Source: Flagellimonas sp. S3867
GTDB lineage: Bacteria; Bacteroidota; Bacteroidia; Flavobacteriales; Flavobacteriaceae
Length of the DNA stretch: 64,000 nt
Direction: 5' to 3'
Assembly (NCBI RefSeq): GCF_014698935.1
Contig: NZ_JACVMN010000001.1
Coordinates: 124,001-188,000 of the forward strand
In this document: positions 24,475 to 36,200 of the stretch, one piece after another
Layout: the number at the start of each line of letters is the position of its first letter
How positions within the stretch are numbered: position 1 is the first letter of the stretch
Position numbers and translations under genes: made by a program
Notes under the pieces: model-generated
What the model saw: the letters and a program-made list of their open reading frames with translations, nothing else
What the model was told of the DNA's origin: nothing
The model's database searches: none

Positions 24475-27400
24475 ATGAAGAACCGAACCAAACGATCACA
24501 CAAATTAATGGCCATTTTCTTGACCATGATTTTTATGCCAAGTCTATTGCCCGTGAACTATGTTTTAGCGTCCAATACAGGGCCCAACGCTCCGGAAGCG
24601 GCAGGTTTTGAACCTGTCGATGCCACAGATATGGTAAACTTGGGAACAGGAGATTTAGCTTATACCCTCCCGCTAATGGATGTGGATGGCTTTCCCGTGA
24701 CCCTCGCTTATCATGCGGGTATTACTTCTACTTTGGATGCCTCTTGGGCCGGCTTGGGTTGGTATCTGAATGCCGGGGCAATCAACAGACAACAAATTGC
24801 TGTACCCGATGATTGGTATGCTGGTACGGCCATTAACTTTATCTCCTATGAAAATGCTGAAACTACTTATAATATTGGTGTTGGATTCACTGGTCAAGCT
24901 GCTGAAATAGGTGTTGGCATTTCCTGGGGAGGCAGTAAAGGGTTGCAAGGATCCGTAGAAGCTAGTGTGGGATTAAAAGGAATGTTTGGGGTAGGTGAAG
25001 ATGAAACAGGGCTAGGTTTAAGTGGAAGCTTGAACACTGATGGAGGGTATTATATTGGGGCATATGCAAGGGCAGCTGTAAATGGTTCCAGTTCAGATAG
25101 GGTTTCAGCCAATATAGGATATTCTTCGGGAGGTGATATTAGCGCGAGCATTGGCGCAAGCAATGGATTTTCCAGCACAGGTATTGGTTATAGCACCAGT
25201 GGCACTTATTCCATAAATGCTGGTGCAGGAGGAGGCACAGGTGGAGCAAGTCTAAGCACTGGAAGTTTTTCTTCCGGGGATTATGACGTTTCGGTAAGTA
25301 GTCAAGGATTTAAAGTTTCAGCACTAGCTGTTGGAATTCCCTTATATGTAAAATTTGGAAAAACCAAGATTAAATATTCCCTCAGAAAGGGGTATAAGGA
25401 TATTGCTTTTGGGAGTATGTATTCTTCCGAGGTTCCTGACTATTCTAGTCCAAGTTTTAATGCACCAGATGGTAATTTTAACGATTATCAGAATCGTTAT
25501 GTGTATATGGATGTTTATGAACAGCCTTTGCCTCAGGAGGAGGCAGAATTTATAACTGACTTTAGACCTAATGAGGAAAAACTCAACTTTACCTATGCAG
25601 GATACGATAATTTTGAGGTACAGGCCAACGGTATCAATGGGCGGTTACGTCCAAGGTTGTTTGACAATGTAACACTTTTTAATAGAGGGTTTAACGCTGC
25701 TTCTACAGATACCGCCGACAGGAAAAACCATGTGTTTTATCATAATTCAGGTAAAAACGCCACTCGCGAATTGGGTTATAATACCAATACCCAAATGCAA
25801 ATGTATTTTGAAGGAGCTTTTTCAGACAAAGAAATTATTGCTCCCAGCAATTATGATTTTATAGGAAGTAGTTTATATAACTTAGTTGATGACCCTTTAC
25901 CAGAATCTGATAGTTTTTCAGGTAACCCGAACAATAGAGCCACTACACCATCTTATGTTGAGGTCTTTACTAATGAGGAGTTGTATCAATATGACGTTCA
26001 AGGATTGTTTGCTAACGGAACTTTAGAAGAGGTAATAGAACCGGAAAGTCTTCCGTTCAATCAACGCAACAATGCTGACTTGGTAGACCCTAAAGGAATA
26101 GGAGCTTATAAAATAGCTTCACCTGATGGAAAAACTTATCATTTCACCCTTCCTGTTTATCATTTTGAAACGGCCAAGCGTACACTGTTAAGAACCGCAA
26201 ATCAAGACCCCTATAGCCCTAGGGATGTCTCTGAAAGTCGTCAGTATAACAAATATGCTACCCACTGGTTGTTGACCGCAGTAACGGGACCAGACTTTGT
26301 AGATGTAAACAATGATGGGAAAGTAGATGAAGGGGATTATGGCTATTGGGTTCGATTGGATTATGGCAAATGGTCTGATGGTTATACCTGGAAACAACCC
26401 TACGAAGATGACGCACGGCTATATACCACTAATCAGTTATCAGAGATTGACGATGAGGATTTTGGATATTTCTCGTTTGGAAGAAAGCAGTTGTACTATT
26501 TAAATAAGATTGTATCCCGTGAACATACTGCTCTATTTGTAAAGGATATTCGGCATGATGCGGTGGGCAAGACCATGAACTACAAATTCACCAACCAAAA
26601 TGCAGGGTATAATGCCAACATTGGGGTAACTGGAAGCCCTGGACCGTTAAACCAATCTGACTCTAATTTGCATGTACAAGAAGGTAATCCAAATGACTCT
26701 AGCGATGACGGAGTTCAGTATGAAAGAGAATATACCTTGCGGTTGGATCGCATTGCCCTGGTAAAAAATAATATAGCATCGTCAATACAGAACAATTCCG
26801 GTAATGGTTTGGGTAATCAACTCAACAGTTATACAAAAGACCAGGTGGTGGATGGTACTTGGAACTCTCCCGATTTTCAAAATGCGTATTCTTCCAATTA
26901 TCAATACTTGTTACACCAGGAAGACAATGTGTTGGACATCAAAGATTTTGAAGCTTCGGGAATTCAATCCAATGTATTACGGGAAGTCCGTTTTCAACAC
27001 AGTTATGATCTTGCAAAAAATTCATCCAACTCCATAGTATCAGTAAAAAACCCCAGTAAAGGGAAATTGACCTTGGATAGATTACACTTTTTGGGTAAGG
27101 GTGAAGCTGATTATATGCCGCCGTATGCCTTTGAATATTACGATGAGGAAAAAGAAAATATATCTCTGGAGAAAATACGTGAAGATGTAATAGGGAATGG
27201 TAGTGAAAATGATACATATTACCGTCAGAATTACATAAAAGAACGTAAAAAATTTGTGGATAATTGGGGTTATATTCAAAATGATGAAGACCGTTGGAGT
27301 CTAAAAAGTATCAGGCTTCCTCAGGGCGCCACCATCAATTTGACCTATGAAGAGGATAAATATTGGACAGAGGCTTTTTCAAGAAGGTATTGGGAAGATA

Positions 27401-29799
27401 ATTTGGAATTTGCGGTCAAAAGAGACGGAAATTCTGTGCCTGGGTCTTTTATGTATGTTTATGTAAGAAACGAAGAAGGTATTCAATCAAACGCTCAAGT
27501 AAGTTTTGATGACTATTTCATAGTTGGAGAAAAATCGTTTTTGGATTTATGGATTATCAGAACCTATGATGAGGGTATTTTTTCAGAAGACTTTCTAGGA
27601 GGGATTGATTTGCCTGGCGAATATGACTATGATGTTGTTGTCGATGAAATTACTTCGGATAATATACTTGTACTAAAAGTTTATCGGGATCCGCTGAATC
27701 CTTTAGACTTTTGTCCACCATCATCTTCATCGACTAGATGTGACACTCAAGCGGTTATTGATAAATCCAACTTTTTTGACCCTGCTCTATTAGCTTATTT
27801 TGATAATGAAGGAAAAGGTTCAAACCAACATGTTCCTTTACCAAGAGGTCAGTATGAAAATAGTGTTGGAGATGGTGCAGACCATCACACCATGTCTTAT
27901 AAGTTACTTGCGAACAAAGTCCCCGACGATGAAATAGGGGGAGGTTTGCGCGTCTCCAAAATTGAAACCATTTCTAGCGATGGTAATATTGGTGTGTTGG
28001 AATACAATTACAACTTTCCGGATGACCATGAAAGAGCCGGTCGACCCTCTGGTATTACCTCCTTTGCTCCTGTTGACGGGTTTCAATTTGTACCCTATCA
28101 ATCGGAATTACCGAGCCCTGGGGTACAATACGAATATGTGACGCTATATCGTAAAAATGCCAATGGAACTATTTTGGACTATACTCGTTATAATTTCCAT
28201 GTATTAAAACCTGCTTTCAACATTTTTGATGAAAATATTGAATTGGAAGACAGTGACAATACCTCCAACCCTTACGAGGAACCCATATTTAAAACAGAGG
28301 TGATGACGGATGCCAATGGTTCTATGCAGGGTAAACATATTGGCGTACATGTCAATACTGCCATTATCGGTCAGTTCAAAAACATTGAACAGTATAATAC
28401 GCATGACCAACTTATATCCCAGGTCAATTATGATTATATCAATGGAACAAAATTGGACAGTATTGGTAAGGGTCGAGTTCAGGAATCCTTTAATAGCCTA
28501 AAATCGATTTTTGAGACTGATAATGATGGCAACAATCCAGTTTTGAAAAACCGTCTTTTGAGTGTTTCTACTCGAACAGATTATAGTAACCTCCTTAAAA
28601 GGGTAACCAACAATGCCAATGGGCAGACCACTTGGGTGGAATATGGTGACGTTGATCCTGTATTGGGCAGTTTTAGGGAAAGTAGAACATTACGACCTGA
28701 CAGAAGTGTAAAAAGGGATTATCGTATCCCTGCCTATTCAGTGTATCCAGATATGGGCCCCAAAGCTTTGGATCCTATTGACAATAAAAATATGCTCACC
28801 CAAGAAGCCATGACCTTGAGCGATGTGGATTTGGATGCCAATCTTACGGATGATAATCATCAATGGATGACAACTAGTGCCTCGGTAACTACTTGGCGCA
28901 ATAGTTCAGTGTATGATAATGAAAGTGCACTGACCAATGATGGCTTTTGGCGAAAACACGAATCCTATTTATGGAAGGAGGCCCTCGATGCCAATGGAAC
29001 ATTTGGAAGAGAAGTTACTCAAGCTGACTTTAGTTGGTCCGGAGCTCAATCCAATTCAGAATGGCAGAAGATAGTTGAAACCACTCGCTATGACCATTGG
29101 TCTTCGCCTTTGGAGGTCAAGGATGTCAACGATAATTATATCTCCACTAAAATGGGAAATGAAAATACCAAGGTGTATGCCTCGGCCAATGCTGCATACA
29201 ATGAAATGTTCTACTCAGGAGCTGAAGATTTGGTAGGCTCCAATTTTGGCGGCCATGTGGGCAAAGGTTCTGCAACCCAAAACAGCACTAATGTCCATAC
29301 GGGGGGTTATTCCATGCAGCTTAATTCTGGTCAAAATGCCTTTGTAGTATCTGTTACCGAAGGGAAAACAGACCGTTATAAAGTTTCATTATGGGTCAAG
29401 TTTGGAGGCGAAGATGCCGCTAAGCTTCGGGTAGCCGGAAATACTATTGAACCTAACGTGGCAGAAACAGTAAGGGCCGGTGATTGGATGCAGTTGAACT
29501 ATTATTTCACGCTCAGCGGGACACAAACTGCGGAAGTATTCAGTAACGGGGGTAACATATATGTGGATGACTTTAGATTGCACCCCGTGACCAGTGCAAT
29601 GAACACTTTTGTGTACAACCAATGGGATGAACTCACCCATATACTTGGACCCAACAATTTGGCTACACAATACGAATATGATGAAGCGGGCAGACTTGCC
29701 AACACCTATAGCGAAGTAATAGACTTTAATGGTGACGGTACAGGAGGGTTTAAACAAATAGAAAGTTACAATTACAATTATCAAAATGTTGGAAACTAA
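24475..29799 (+). CDS. Giant RHS/SpvB-like shell protein (first half of an RHS pair)
   Basis: 1774 residues from ATG 24475. After a signal peptide (LMAIFLTMIFMPSLLPVNYVL) comes the Bacteroidota RHS opening: DMVNLGTGDLAYTLPL, then ASWAGLGWYLNAGAINR. A Gly/Ser-rich segment (about 110–290) follows, then a long β-region with a Ca-loop-like DVNNDGKVDEGDYGYW near 610. A carbohydrate-binding-like sandwich lies near 1590–1700. The end carries YD repeats (TFVYNQWDELTHILGPNN, TQYEYDEAGRLANTY). It has no RHS core or toxin tip. This resembles the TcB half of a split BC cocoon, with the next giant gene as the TcC-like half. No toxin activity can be assigned. Confidence 0.8.
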   Translation: MKNRTKRSHKLMAIFLTMIFMPSLLPVNYVLASNTGPNAPEAAGFEPVDATDMVNLGTGDLAYTLPLMDVDGFPVTLAYHAGITSTLDASWAGLGWYLNAGAINRQQIAVPDDWYAGTAINFISYENAETTYNIGVGFTGQAAEIGVGISWGGSKGLQGSVEASVGLKGMFGVGEDETGLGLSGSLNTDGGYYIGAYARAAVNGSSSDRVSANIGYSSGGDISASIGASNGFSSTGIGYSTSGTYSINAGAGGGTGGASLSTGSFSSGDYDVSVSSQGFKVSALAVGIPLYVKFGKTKIKYSLRKGYKDIAFGSMYSSEVPDYSSPSFNAPDGNFNDYQNRYVYMDVYEQPLPQEEAEFITDFRPNEEKLNFTYAGYDNFEVQANGINGRLRPRLFDNVTLFNRGFNAASTDTADRKNHVFYHNSGKNATRELGYNTNTQMQMYFEGAFSDKEIIAPSNYDFIGSSLYNLVDDPLPESDSFSGNPNNRATTPSYVEVFTNEELYQYDVQGLFANGTLEEVIEPESLPFNQRNNADLVDPKGIGAYKIASPDGKTYHFTLPVYHFETAKRTLLRTANQDPYSPRDVSESRQYNKYATHWLLTAVTGPDFVDVNNDGKVDEGDYGYWVRLDYGKWSDGYTWKQPYEDDARLYTTNQLSEIDDEDFGYFSFGRKQLYYLNKIVSREHTALFVKDIRHDAVGKTMNYKFTNQNAGYNANIGVTGSPGPLNQSDSNLHVQEGNPNDSSDDGVQYEREYTLRLDRIALVKNNIASSIQNNSGNGLGNQLNSYTKDQVVDGTWNSPDFQNAYSSNYQYLLHQEDNVLDIKDFEASGIQSNVLREVRFQHSYDLAKNSSNSIVSVKNPSKGKLTLDRLHFLGKGEADYMPPYAFEYYDEEKENISLEKIREDVIGNGSENDTYYRQNYIKERKKFVDNWGYIQNDEDRWSLKSIRLPQGATINLTYEEDKYWTEAFSRRYWEDNLEFAVKRDGNSVPGSFMYVYVRNEEGIQSNAQVSFDDYFIVGEKSFLDLWIIRTYDEGIFSEDFLGGIDLPGEYDYDVVVDEITSDNILVLKVYRDPLNPLDFCPPSSSSTRCDTQAVIDKSNFFDPALLAYFDNEGKGSNQHVPLPRGQYENSVGDGADHHTMSYKLLANKVPDDEIGGGLRVSKIETISSDGNIGVLEYNYNFPDDHERAGRPSGITSFAPVDGFQFVPYQSELPSPGVQYEYVTLYRKNANGTILDYTRYNFHVLKPAFNIFDENIELEDSDNTSNPYEEPIFKTEVMTDANGSMQGKHIGVHVNTAIIGQFKNIEQYNTHDQLISQVNYDYINGTKLDSIGKGRVQESFNSLKSIFETDNDGNNPVLKNRLLSVSTRTDYSNLLKRVTNNANGQTTWVEYGDVDPVLGSFRESRTLRPDRSVKRDYRIPAYSVYPDMGPKALDPIDNKNMLTQEAMTLSDVDLDANLTDDNHQWMTTSASVTTWRNSSVYDNESALTNDGFWRKHESYLWKEALDANGTFGREVTQADFSWSGAQSNSEWQKIVETTRYDHWSSPLEVKDVNDNYISTKMGNENTKVYASANAAYNEMFYSGAEDLVGSNFGGHVGKGSATQNSTNVHTGGYSMQLNSGQNAFVVSVTEGKTDRYKVSLWVKFGGEDAAKLRVAGNTIEPNVAETVRAGDWMQLNYYFTLSGTQTAEVFSNGGNIYVDDFRLHPVTSAMNTFVYNQWDELTHILGPNNLATQYEYDEAGRLANTYSEVIDFNGDGTGGFKQIESYNYNYQNVGN

Positions 29800-29812
29800 A
29801 AAAACATATAAA

Positions 29813-30268
29813 ATGGACACATATAAAATTTCACTAAAAACAGCATTGTTGATTTTGATGGGTTTTATAATCCAAGGGTTGCATGCACAGCAAAACCCAG
29901 ATCCACAAATATTGGTTGGGACTTGGACTTTTTCAGATGCTCCTTCGATTGCTAAAATGCCACCTGATATACAACTAGATTTGACTACATCGTCTGATTT
30001 ACAAAGCCATGTTGCAAATTTCTATACAGGAAGACAATTGCTTTTTGAAGCTAATGGAACTTTTTCGATTGTATTGATCACCGGGCAACGATTTGACGGG
30101 CAATGGTCACTTCAGGGAAGTACATTGACAATTGTTGGGAATGATGGTAGTGTCACGTCCCATCAGGTAGGCGCGGTGGATAGCACTACACTTCTGTTGC
30201 TTGCAGAGGTAGGTTCTAATCCTGACAGTCGACCGCTTTTTCCCGAATTATATTATTTGAAAAACTAA
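29813..30268 (+). CDS. Small secreted lipocalin-like protein
   Basis: 151 residues from ATG 29813; an earlier in-frame ATG would overlap the end of the RHS gene. Signal peptide (LLILMGFIIQGLHAQ), then LVGTWTFSDAPS near the N-terminus and LFEANGTFSIVLITG...FDGQWSLQGSTLTIVGNDG. This 'GTW...G..W.....L.I' pattern belongs to the lipocalin-like domains common in Bacteroidota. It lies between the two giant RHS genes with gaps of about 13 bases on each side, so it is part of that unit. It might be an accessory to the RHS complex, but nothing shows what it binds. Confidence 0.6.
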   Translation: MDTYKISLKTALLILMGFIIQGLHAQQNPDPQILVGTWTFSDAPSIAKMPPDIQLDLTTSSDLQSHVANFYTGRQLLFEANGTFSIVLITGQRFDGQWSLQGSTLTIVGNDGSVTSHQVGAVDSTTLLLLAEVGSNPDSRPLFPELYYLKN

Positions 30269-30280
30269 TACCTCCCAATA

Positions 30281-33200
30281 ATGAAAATCTTGAAAACAAT
30301 TATTAAAAATGGTATTTTTCCACTCTTTTTCTTGGCCGTTAGCGGACTGCAGGCGCAGTTTGCTATTGGTGGGCAAAGCAGTACGGATGTTGGTGATACT
30401 GAGACCTTCAATATATCAAATAATGGAGGTGGAACAATAATAAACACCCAATGGAGTGTGGTTACTTTGAGTCACACCATAGTTTCAGGTCAGGGTAGTA
30501 CAACTGCCAACATTAAGTTCAATTCAGTAGGGTCGGGACAAGTTAAGGCCACCGTTTTGAACAGTTCTTTCAATTCTTCATATTTGACCAAACCCTTTAC
30601 TGTAAATGGCACTGTTGTGGGTCAAGTAAGCATTACTTCTGGTCCTACATCTCGTTGTAAGGGTGCTGGAACATCAGATTATAATGCAAGTGCAACCAAT
30701 GCAAATAGTTATAGTTGGTCAATAACCCCCGCATCGGCCGGTACGATTAATAGTTCAGGAACTGTTACCTGGGATAGTAATTATGTTGGAACGGCTACAG
30801 TTTCTGTAACTGCACATGGAGATAACAACAGTAGCACCAATGCTTCTAGGCCAGTCACCGTAAATGGGCCTGATTTGTACGTTCCTGATGAAGTCCAAAA
30901 TAGCTGTAGTAATCCGTCAAGCGCCATCATACATGCCAACAGTAGTAACATAACCCCTGGTGACCCTTTAATGCAACATCGTCTGTATACAGCTGCAAGT
31001 GGTGGCTCGCCACAATTCGGAACACCGATGGGAGGCGCTAGTTATATTACAGAATTTACGGTTACCCAAGCTGGTGATTATTGGATAAGTGCCTTATATG
31101 ACGGTTGCGAGACATCAAGAGAAAAGGTAACGGTGACTTTTAAAAGCAACACTACGCCAACATTGACCCTTGAAAACATGAGTGGAGATCAATGTGGATC
31201 TTCCGCCAGTTTTGTGTTACGGGCCATTGGTGGCGTTTCTGGAAATGGATTGATTTGGTACGATGCTCAGTCGGGAGGCAACCAGCTTGCAACGGGTAGT
31301 ACATATACTCCGACAATAACCACAACTGGGGTAACCTCTTTTTGGGTTGGCGGCACCTTACAAAGCCCTTTAGGCTGTACTTTTACAATTGCTAGAGAAC
31401 GTATTGATGTCACTTTAAATGCTACACCTTTAGAAGCTACGGGAACCAATCCCCCGGCCAGGACTTGTACGGGAAGTTTTACCTTGAATGCATCCCCAGG
31501 GACTAACGGAAATGCCATTCGCTGGTATGATGCTCCAACTGGAGGGAACGAAGTGGGAACAGGAACAAGTTTTACTGCCCAATCCATAAGCACAACTACA
31601 TCATATTATGCTGAGACTTATCATACTACTGCGGGCTGCGTATCGGCAACTAGAAAGGAATTTGTGATGGAAGTAATCACCAGTGAATTTCCTTTGGTTG
31701 TGACCGCAACAGGAAACGATTGTAGCAACCCTACACAGGCTACCATTAGTGCTTATAGCGGAGGATATCTAACCAGCGACCCGCTAATGGAACATCGGTT
31801 GTATACTGTTGCAACAGGTGGCACGGCACAAACTAATGGTACTCCAAATGGCTTCGCCACGGATTTCACCGTAATATCAGAGGGTGATTACTGGGTAAGT
31901 GCCTTTTATAATGGTTGCGAGACTCCAAGAGAGCAAGTAACAGTTTCTTTTACAAGTAATGCACCTCCAACCTTGACATTATCTAATATGAATGGAGCAC
32001 AATGTAGTCCAAATGCAAGTTTTACACTTCGTGCCATTGGAGGTGGTAGCGGAAGTGTATACAACTGGTACGACGAAGAAAGTGGAGGAACCCTATTACA
32101 TACGGGAGATACCTATACACCAACATTGGACTACTCCGATACCAACAATGGTCTAAAATCCTATTATGTAAGGGGGACGTTGGAGAGTGCTTTAGGGTGC
32201 AACTTCCCTATTACGGGTATAAATGAAGTTCAGGTCACAGTGAATCCCGAAGTTGGCATAGCCTCAGGAGAAGACCCTTTTGCTAGGGAAGGTGCTGGAA
32301 CGTTTACCTTAAATGCCGAACCCGGAACCGACGCTGATGGAATATATTGGTATGATGCGCCAACTGGAGGGACCTATTTGGGGGAAGGAACTGAATTTGT
32401 TACCCAATCCATAAGTACTAGTCAATTTTTCTATGCGGAAAGTTTCAATTCAGTTTCAACCTGTAGATCATCTGAGAGAATAGCTATTGAAGCCATTGTG
32501 CTTCCTGCCACTTGGTATACCGATAGTGATTTAGATGGCTTTGGTGATCCCAGCAGTGTTGGGGTGCAGAGTTATACTTCACCCTTTACAGGAGCAGTGA
32601 CCAACAATTCTGATTATTGCCCTAACACTTATAGCACAACCAACAATGGCTGTCCAAATGATTTTGAAAACCTTAATTGGATTACGGCCAAAGCTTACGA
32701 TATTGACGGCACCTTAAAAGCTTCTTCCAAATCCTATTACAATGATTTGGGCAAACTGGAACAAACGCAAACCGTGGATATTGAGGAAAACCGAACATGG
32801 GCTTCACAGATTGTATTTGATTCCCATGGACGTTCCGCGGTGCAATCCTTAAGTGCTCCCAATGGTTTGTCGGGAACCTTCCAATTTCAGCCTGATTTTA
32901 TGCAGAACAATTTGGACCAAACATATTCCCTGGCAGATTTTAGTAACACATCCCAAGATCCAACAATAGTTGGGCAAAGTATTAACACTCTTGGTTGGTA
33001 TTATAGTAATAGTAACGATGATGATTTTTACCCTGGGAATGATTACCAGGATATTACCGATCGTCCCTTTTCCCGTACTATTTATAGTACGTTAAATCCC
33101 GGAGGAGTGCTAAAAGCTGTTGGAGGAAATAAAGTTGACATGGATGGCGATGGAACAGTCGATTCATGGCCGCAGAACTATACCTTTACCATGCCGGCCA

Positions 33201-36200
33201 CCGCTGAGCTCACCTTAAGTGTTGCTTTTGGGGACAACGCTTACCAAAACGTAATAACAACCAAAACGGTAAGTCGTGATGTGCATGGCAATGAAAATGT
33301 GGTCTTTACTGATAGTGAAGGCAAGGTATTGGCCGCTGCTCGGAGTGGAGGGGCCAGTATCTCCAATTATATGAATCACTTTATTGGGGAACAGGGCTAT
33401 GTGGATATCCATATTCCACAAGGACTTGCCGGGCTTACTTCATCTAACGGAGGTGCACTTCAGGTGTTTGACATGATTACGGAAACCTTGTACACGGGAA
33501 CCTTGGGAACATTGCCCAGCGGTTTTTATCGAATTGCGGTGACGGACCCAGATAATTATGATGCTGAAAACAATCCTATTTCCGTGGGATACCGGGTGAA
33601 TTACTACGATTATAGCCTGAATGAATACGACAAGGCCGACCGTTTGGTAAAATCCTATCAACCTTTGGGAACAACCAAGGCTGCCAAACCAGTAACCACT
33701 TATGACTATAATTCGCTGGGACAATTGACACATACCGATAGTCCTGATGAAGGAGAAGCTTGGTTTAAATACCGTGAAGACGGCCAAATACGGTTTTCCC
33801 AGAACAGCAAACAAAAAGATCCCAATGAAGATGACAATTTCGCCGATGCAGAATTCTCCTATACGGAGTACGATACCTTTGGTAGACCTATAGAAAGTGG
33901 GGTTTTGGTGAGCACAGGCTTCGATGCAGCCGACCCGGATGGCGCTTTACCAGCGGGAACCAAAAAAGAACAACAGTTCACCACTTACGATATTGCCGAT
34001 GATGCCGCTCTGGCCACTGCTTTGGGTTCCCGTTCAGGAGACTATCCCTCCCAGAGTTTTGTGGCGGGCAATGTGGCCCATACGGCCAATGACATTAGTG
34101 AAACTTGGTATGCCTATGATATTTACGGCAGGGTAAAATGGCTGGTACAGAACATACAAGGATTGGGTGCCAAGACCATGGATTATACCTACCACCCCAC
34201 CACAGGTTTGGTGACCCAGGTCATTTTTCAGAAAGGGGTGACCGGAGAACAATTTGTACACCGTTACGGATATGATGTCAAGGATCGCCTGTCCACTGTG
34301 GAGACCTCTTCCGATGGCGGTACTACCTATACACTACAGGCTGAGTACAGCTATTACGAAACGGGAGGACTGAAACGGGTAGATCTAGCTAACGGTGCTC
34401 AAGGAGTGGACTACGTCTACAACTTAGCGGGGCAATTAAAGAGCATTAACCACCCTGGCTTAAATGCCACTGATGACCCAGGAGGAGATGCGAATGATCT
34501 GTTCGGGATGCAACTGGATTATCACAATAATGATTTTGAGCGTGGGCTGCCCAATATTGGTCAAACTACTTATGGTACCGACCAATTTAATGGCAACATC
34601 AAAGGGGTGCGCTGGAGCAATGGCTATAACACAGGTGCCACAGAATATGTATACAGCTACGACCGTAACAACTGGCTCACCGCAGCAGACTTTAACCCCA
34701 GCAACCAAACAGGGAGTTTACCAGAGACCTTACCGCTCTCAGGTAATATCACTGGGGATCAACCATCCGCTGGCAGCATTACGGTTACCGCGGATGCAAC
34801 AATTACAGGACCGAGTACGTTGCGTATTGACCCTAGTGGTGCAGGGTTTAGCGCTGGTGATTATGATGTGACCAACATCACCTACGATGCCAACGGAAAC
34901 ATACAGAGCCTAAAACGTAACAAAGGTTCCCAAGATGGCGATAACGCCATGGATGATTTGAGCTATACCTATAAGACTACGCCCCAGGATGGACCTAACC
35001 AATTGTTACAGGTTACCGATGCCGAAGGGGATGTTACCGGGGCCAATGATGATATTGGTACCCAGGCGGCCAACAACTACAGCTATAACAAAATTGGCCA
35101 GCTGACCCGTAACAATGCGGAGGATATTGATTATTTTTACAATGCCAGTGGACTGGTGACCGAGGTGTGGCAAGCCGGCCAACCCGCGGTGAAGTTCTTT
35201 TACAATGATCGTAACCACCGAACAAAAAAGGAAACCTATACCAGTGGCACACTACAGTATACTACGCATTATGTAAGGAATGTGGCCGGGCTGACCATGG
35301 CCATCTATAATGATTTTGGCGGTAGCGTAGCTCTTAAAGAGCAAGCTGTATATGGCTCAGGTAGAATAGGTGTCGCATATGCAAGTTCGAGCGCAGTCGA
35401 GAACAGGGACTATGTCTACGAACTTACCGACCATTTGGGTAATGTGCGGGCTGTGTTTACCAAAAGTGGCAGTAGTGCCAATGGAGAAAGCTATACGGAT
35501 TACTACCCATTTGGGATGCAGATGCCCGCGAGGGGATTATTGGGCCCTGAAGGATACCGTTATGCCTTTCAAGGGCAGGAAAAAGACACGGAAACAGGCA
35601 AAGAAGCTTTCGAATTACGTTTATGGGATAGCCGTATTGGACGTTGGTTGACAACAGACCCTGCGGGACAATATTATTCACCCTATATGGGGATGGGTAA
35701 CAACCCAATAAGTCGGATTGACCCAGATGGGGGACAGGATTGTGAATGTAAAGATAAGAAGCCCCCTAAGTTTGATTACTGGGGTAGGTTTATGGCATTG
35801 TTTTTTGGAAAGCACAAATTAAGCGATGTCAAGGAACAATTTGATTCTGGGAACGTGACTAGAGCAACAGAAATGTTGAATTCTAATCACGCCACAATGG
35901 ACTTGGCCAATGAAAATATAAAGCTGGCCACAGAAATAATAACGACTATTGAGCCAACAGGTTTGACAGCTTTGGCTTATGGGTTAAGCGATGGAGAGTA
36001 TAATTTTGATGATGGCATTAATACTTTTTCAATCGTACCTTTCGGTAAGGGTCTAAGATTCCTAAAATATGCTAACAACAGCGAAGAATATGTTTTCATT
36101 TATAAGGCATATAAAGAAACTGGGATATACTATGGTCAAACTATAGATATGGCTAAAAGATACCCAAAAAGTGTTCGTGACGATATTAATCCGGAGGAAT

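Noticed and set aside
34460..35708. Long antisense frames inside the RHS gene
   Set aside because: They are shadows of the strongly biased RHS codons; the sense protein has clear YD repeats and RHS core through the whole stretch.
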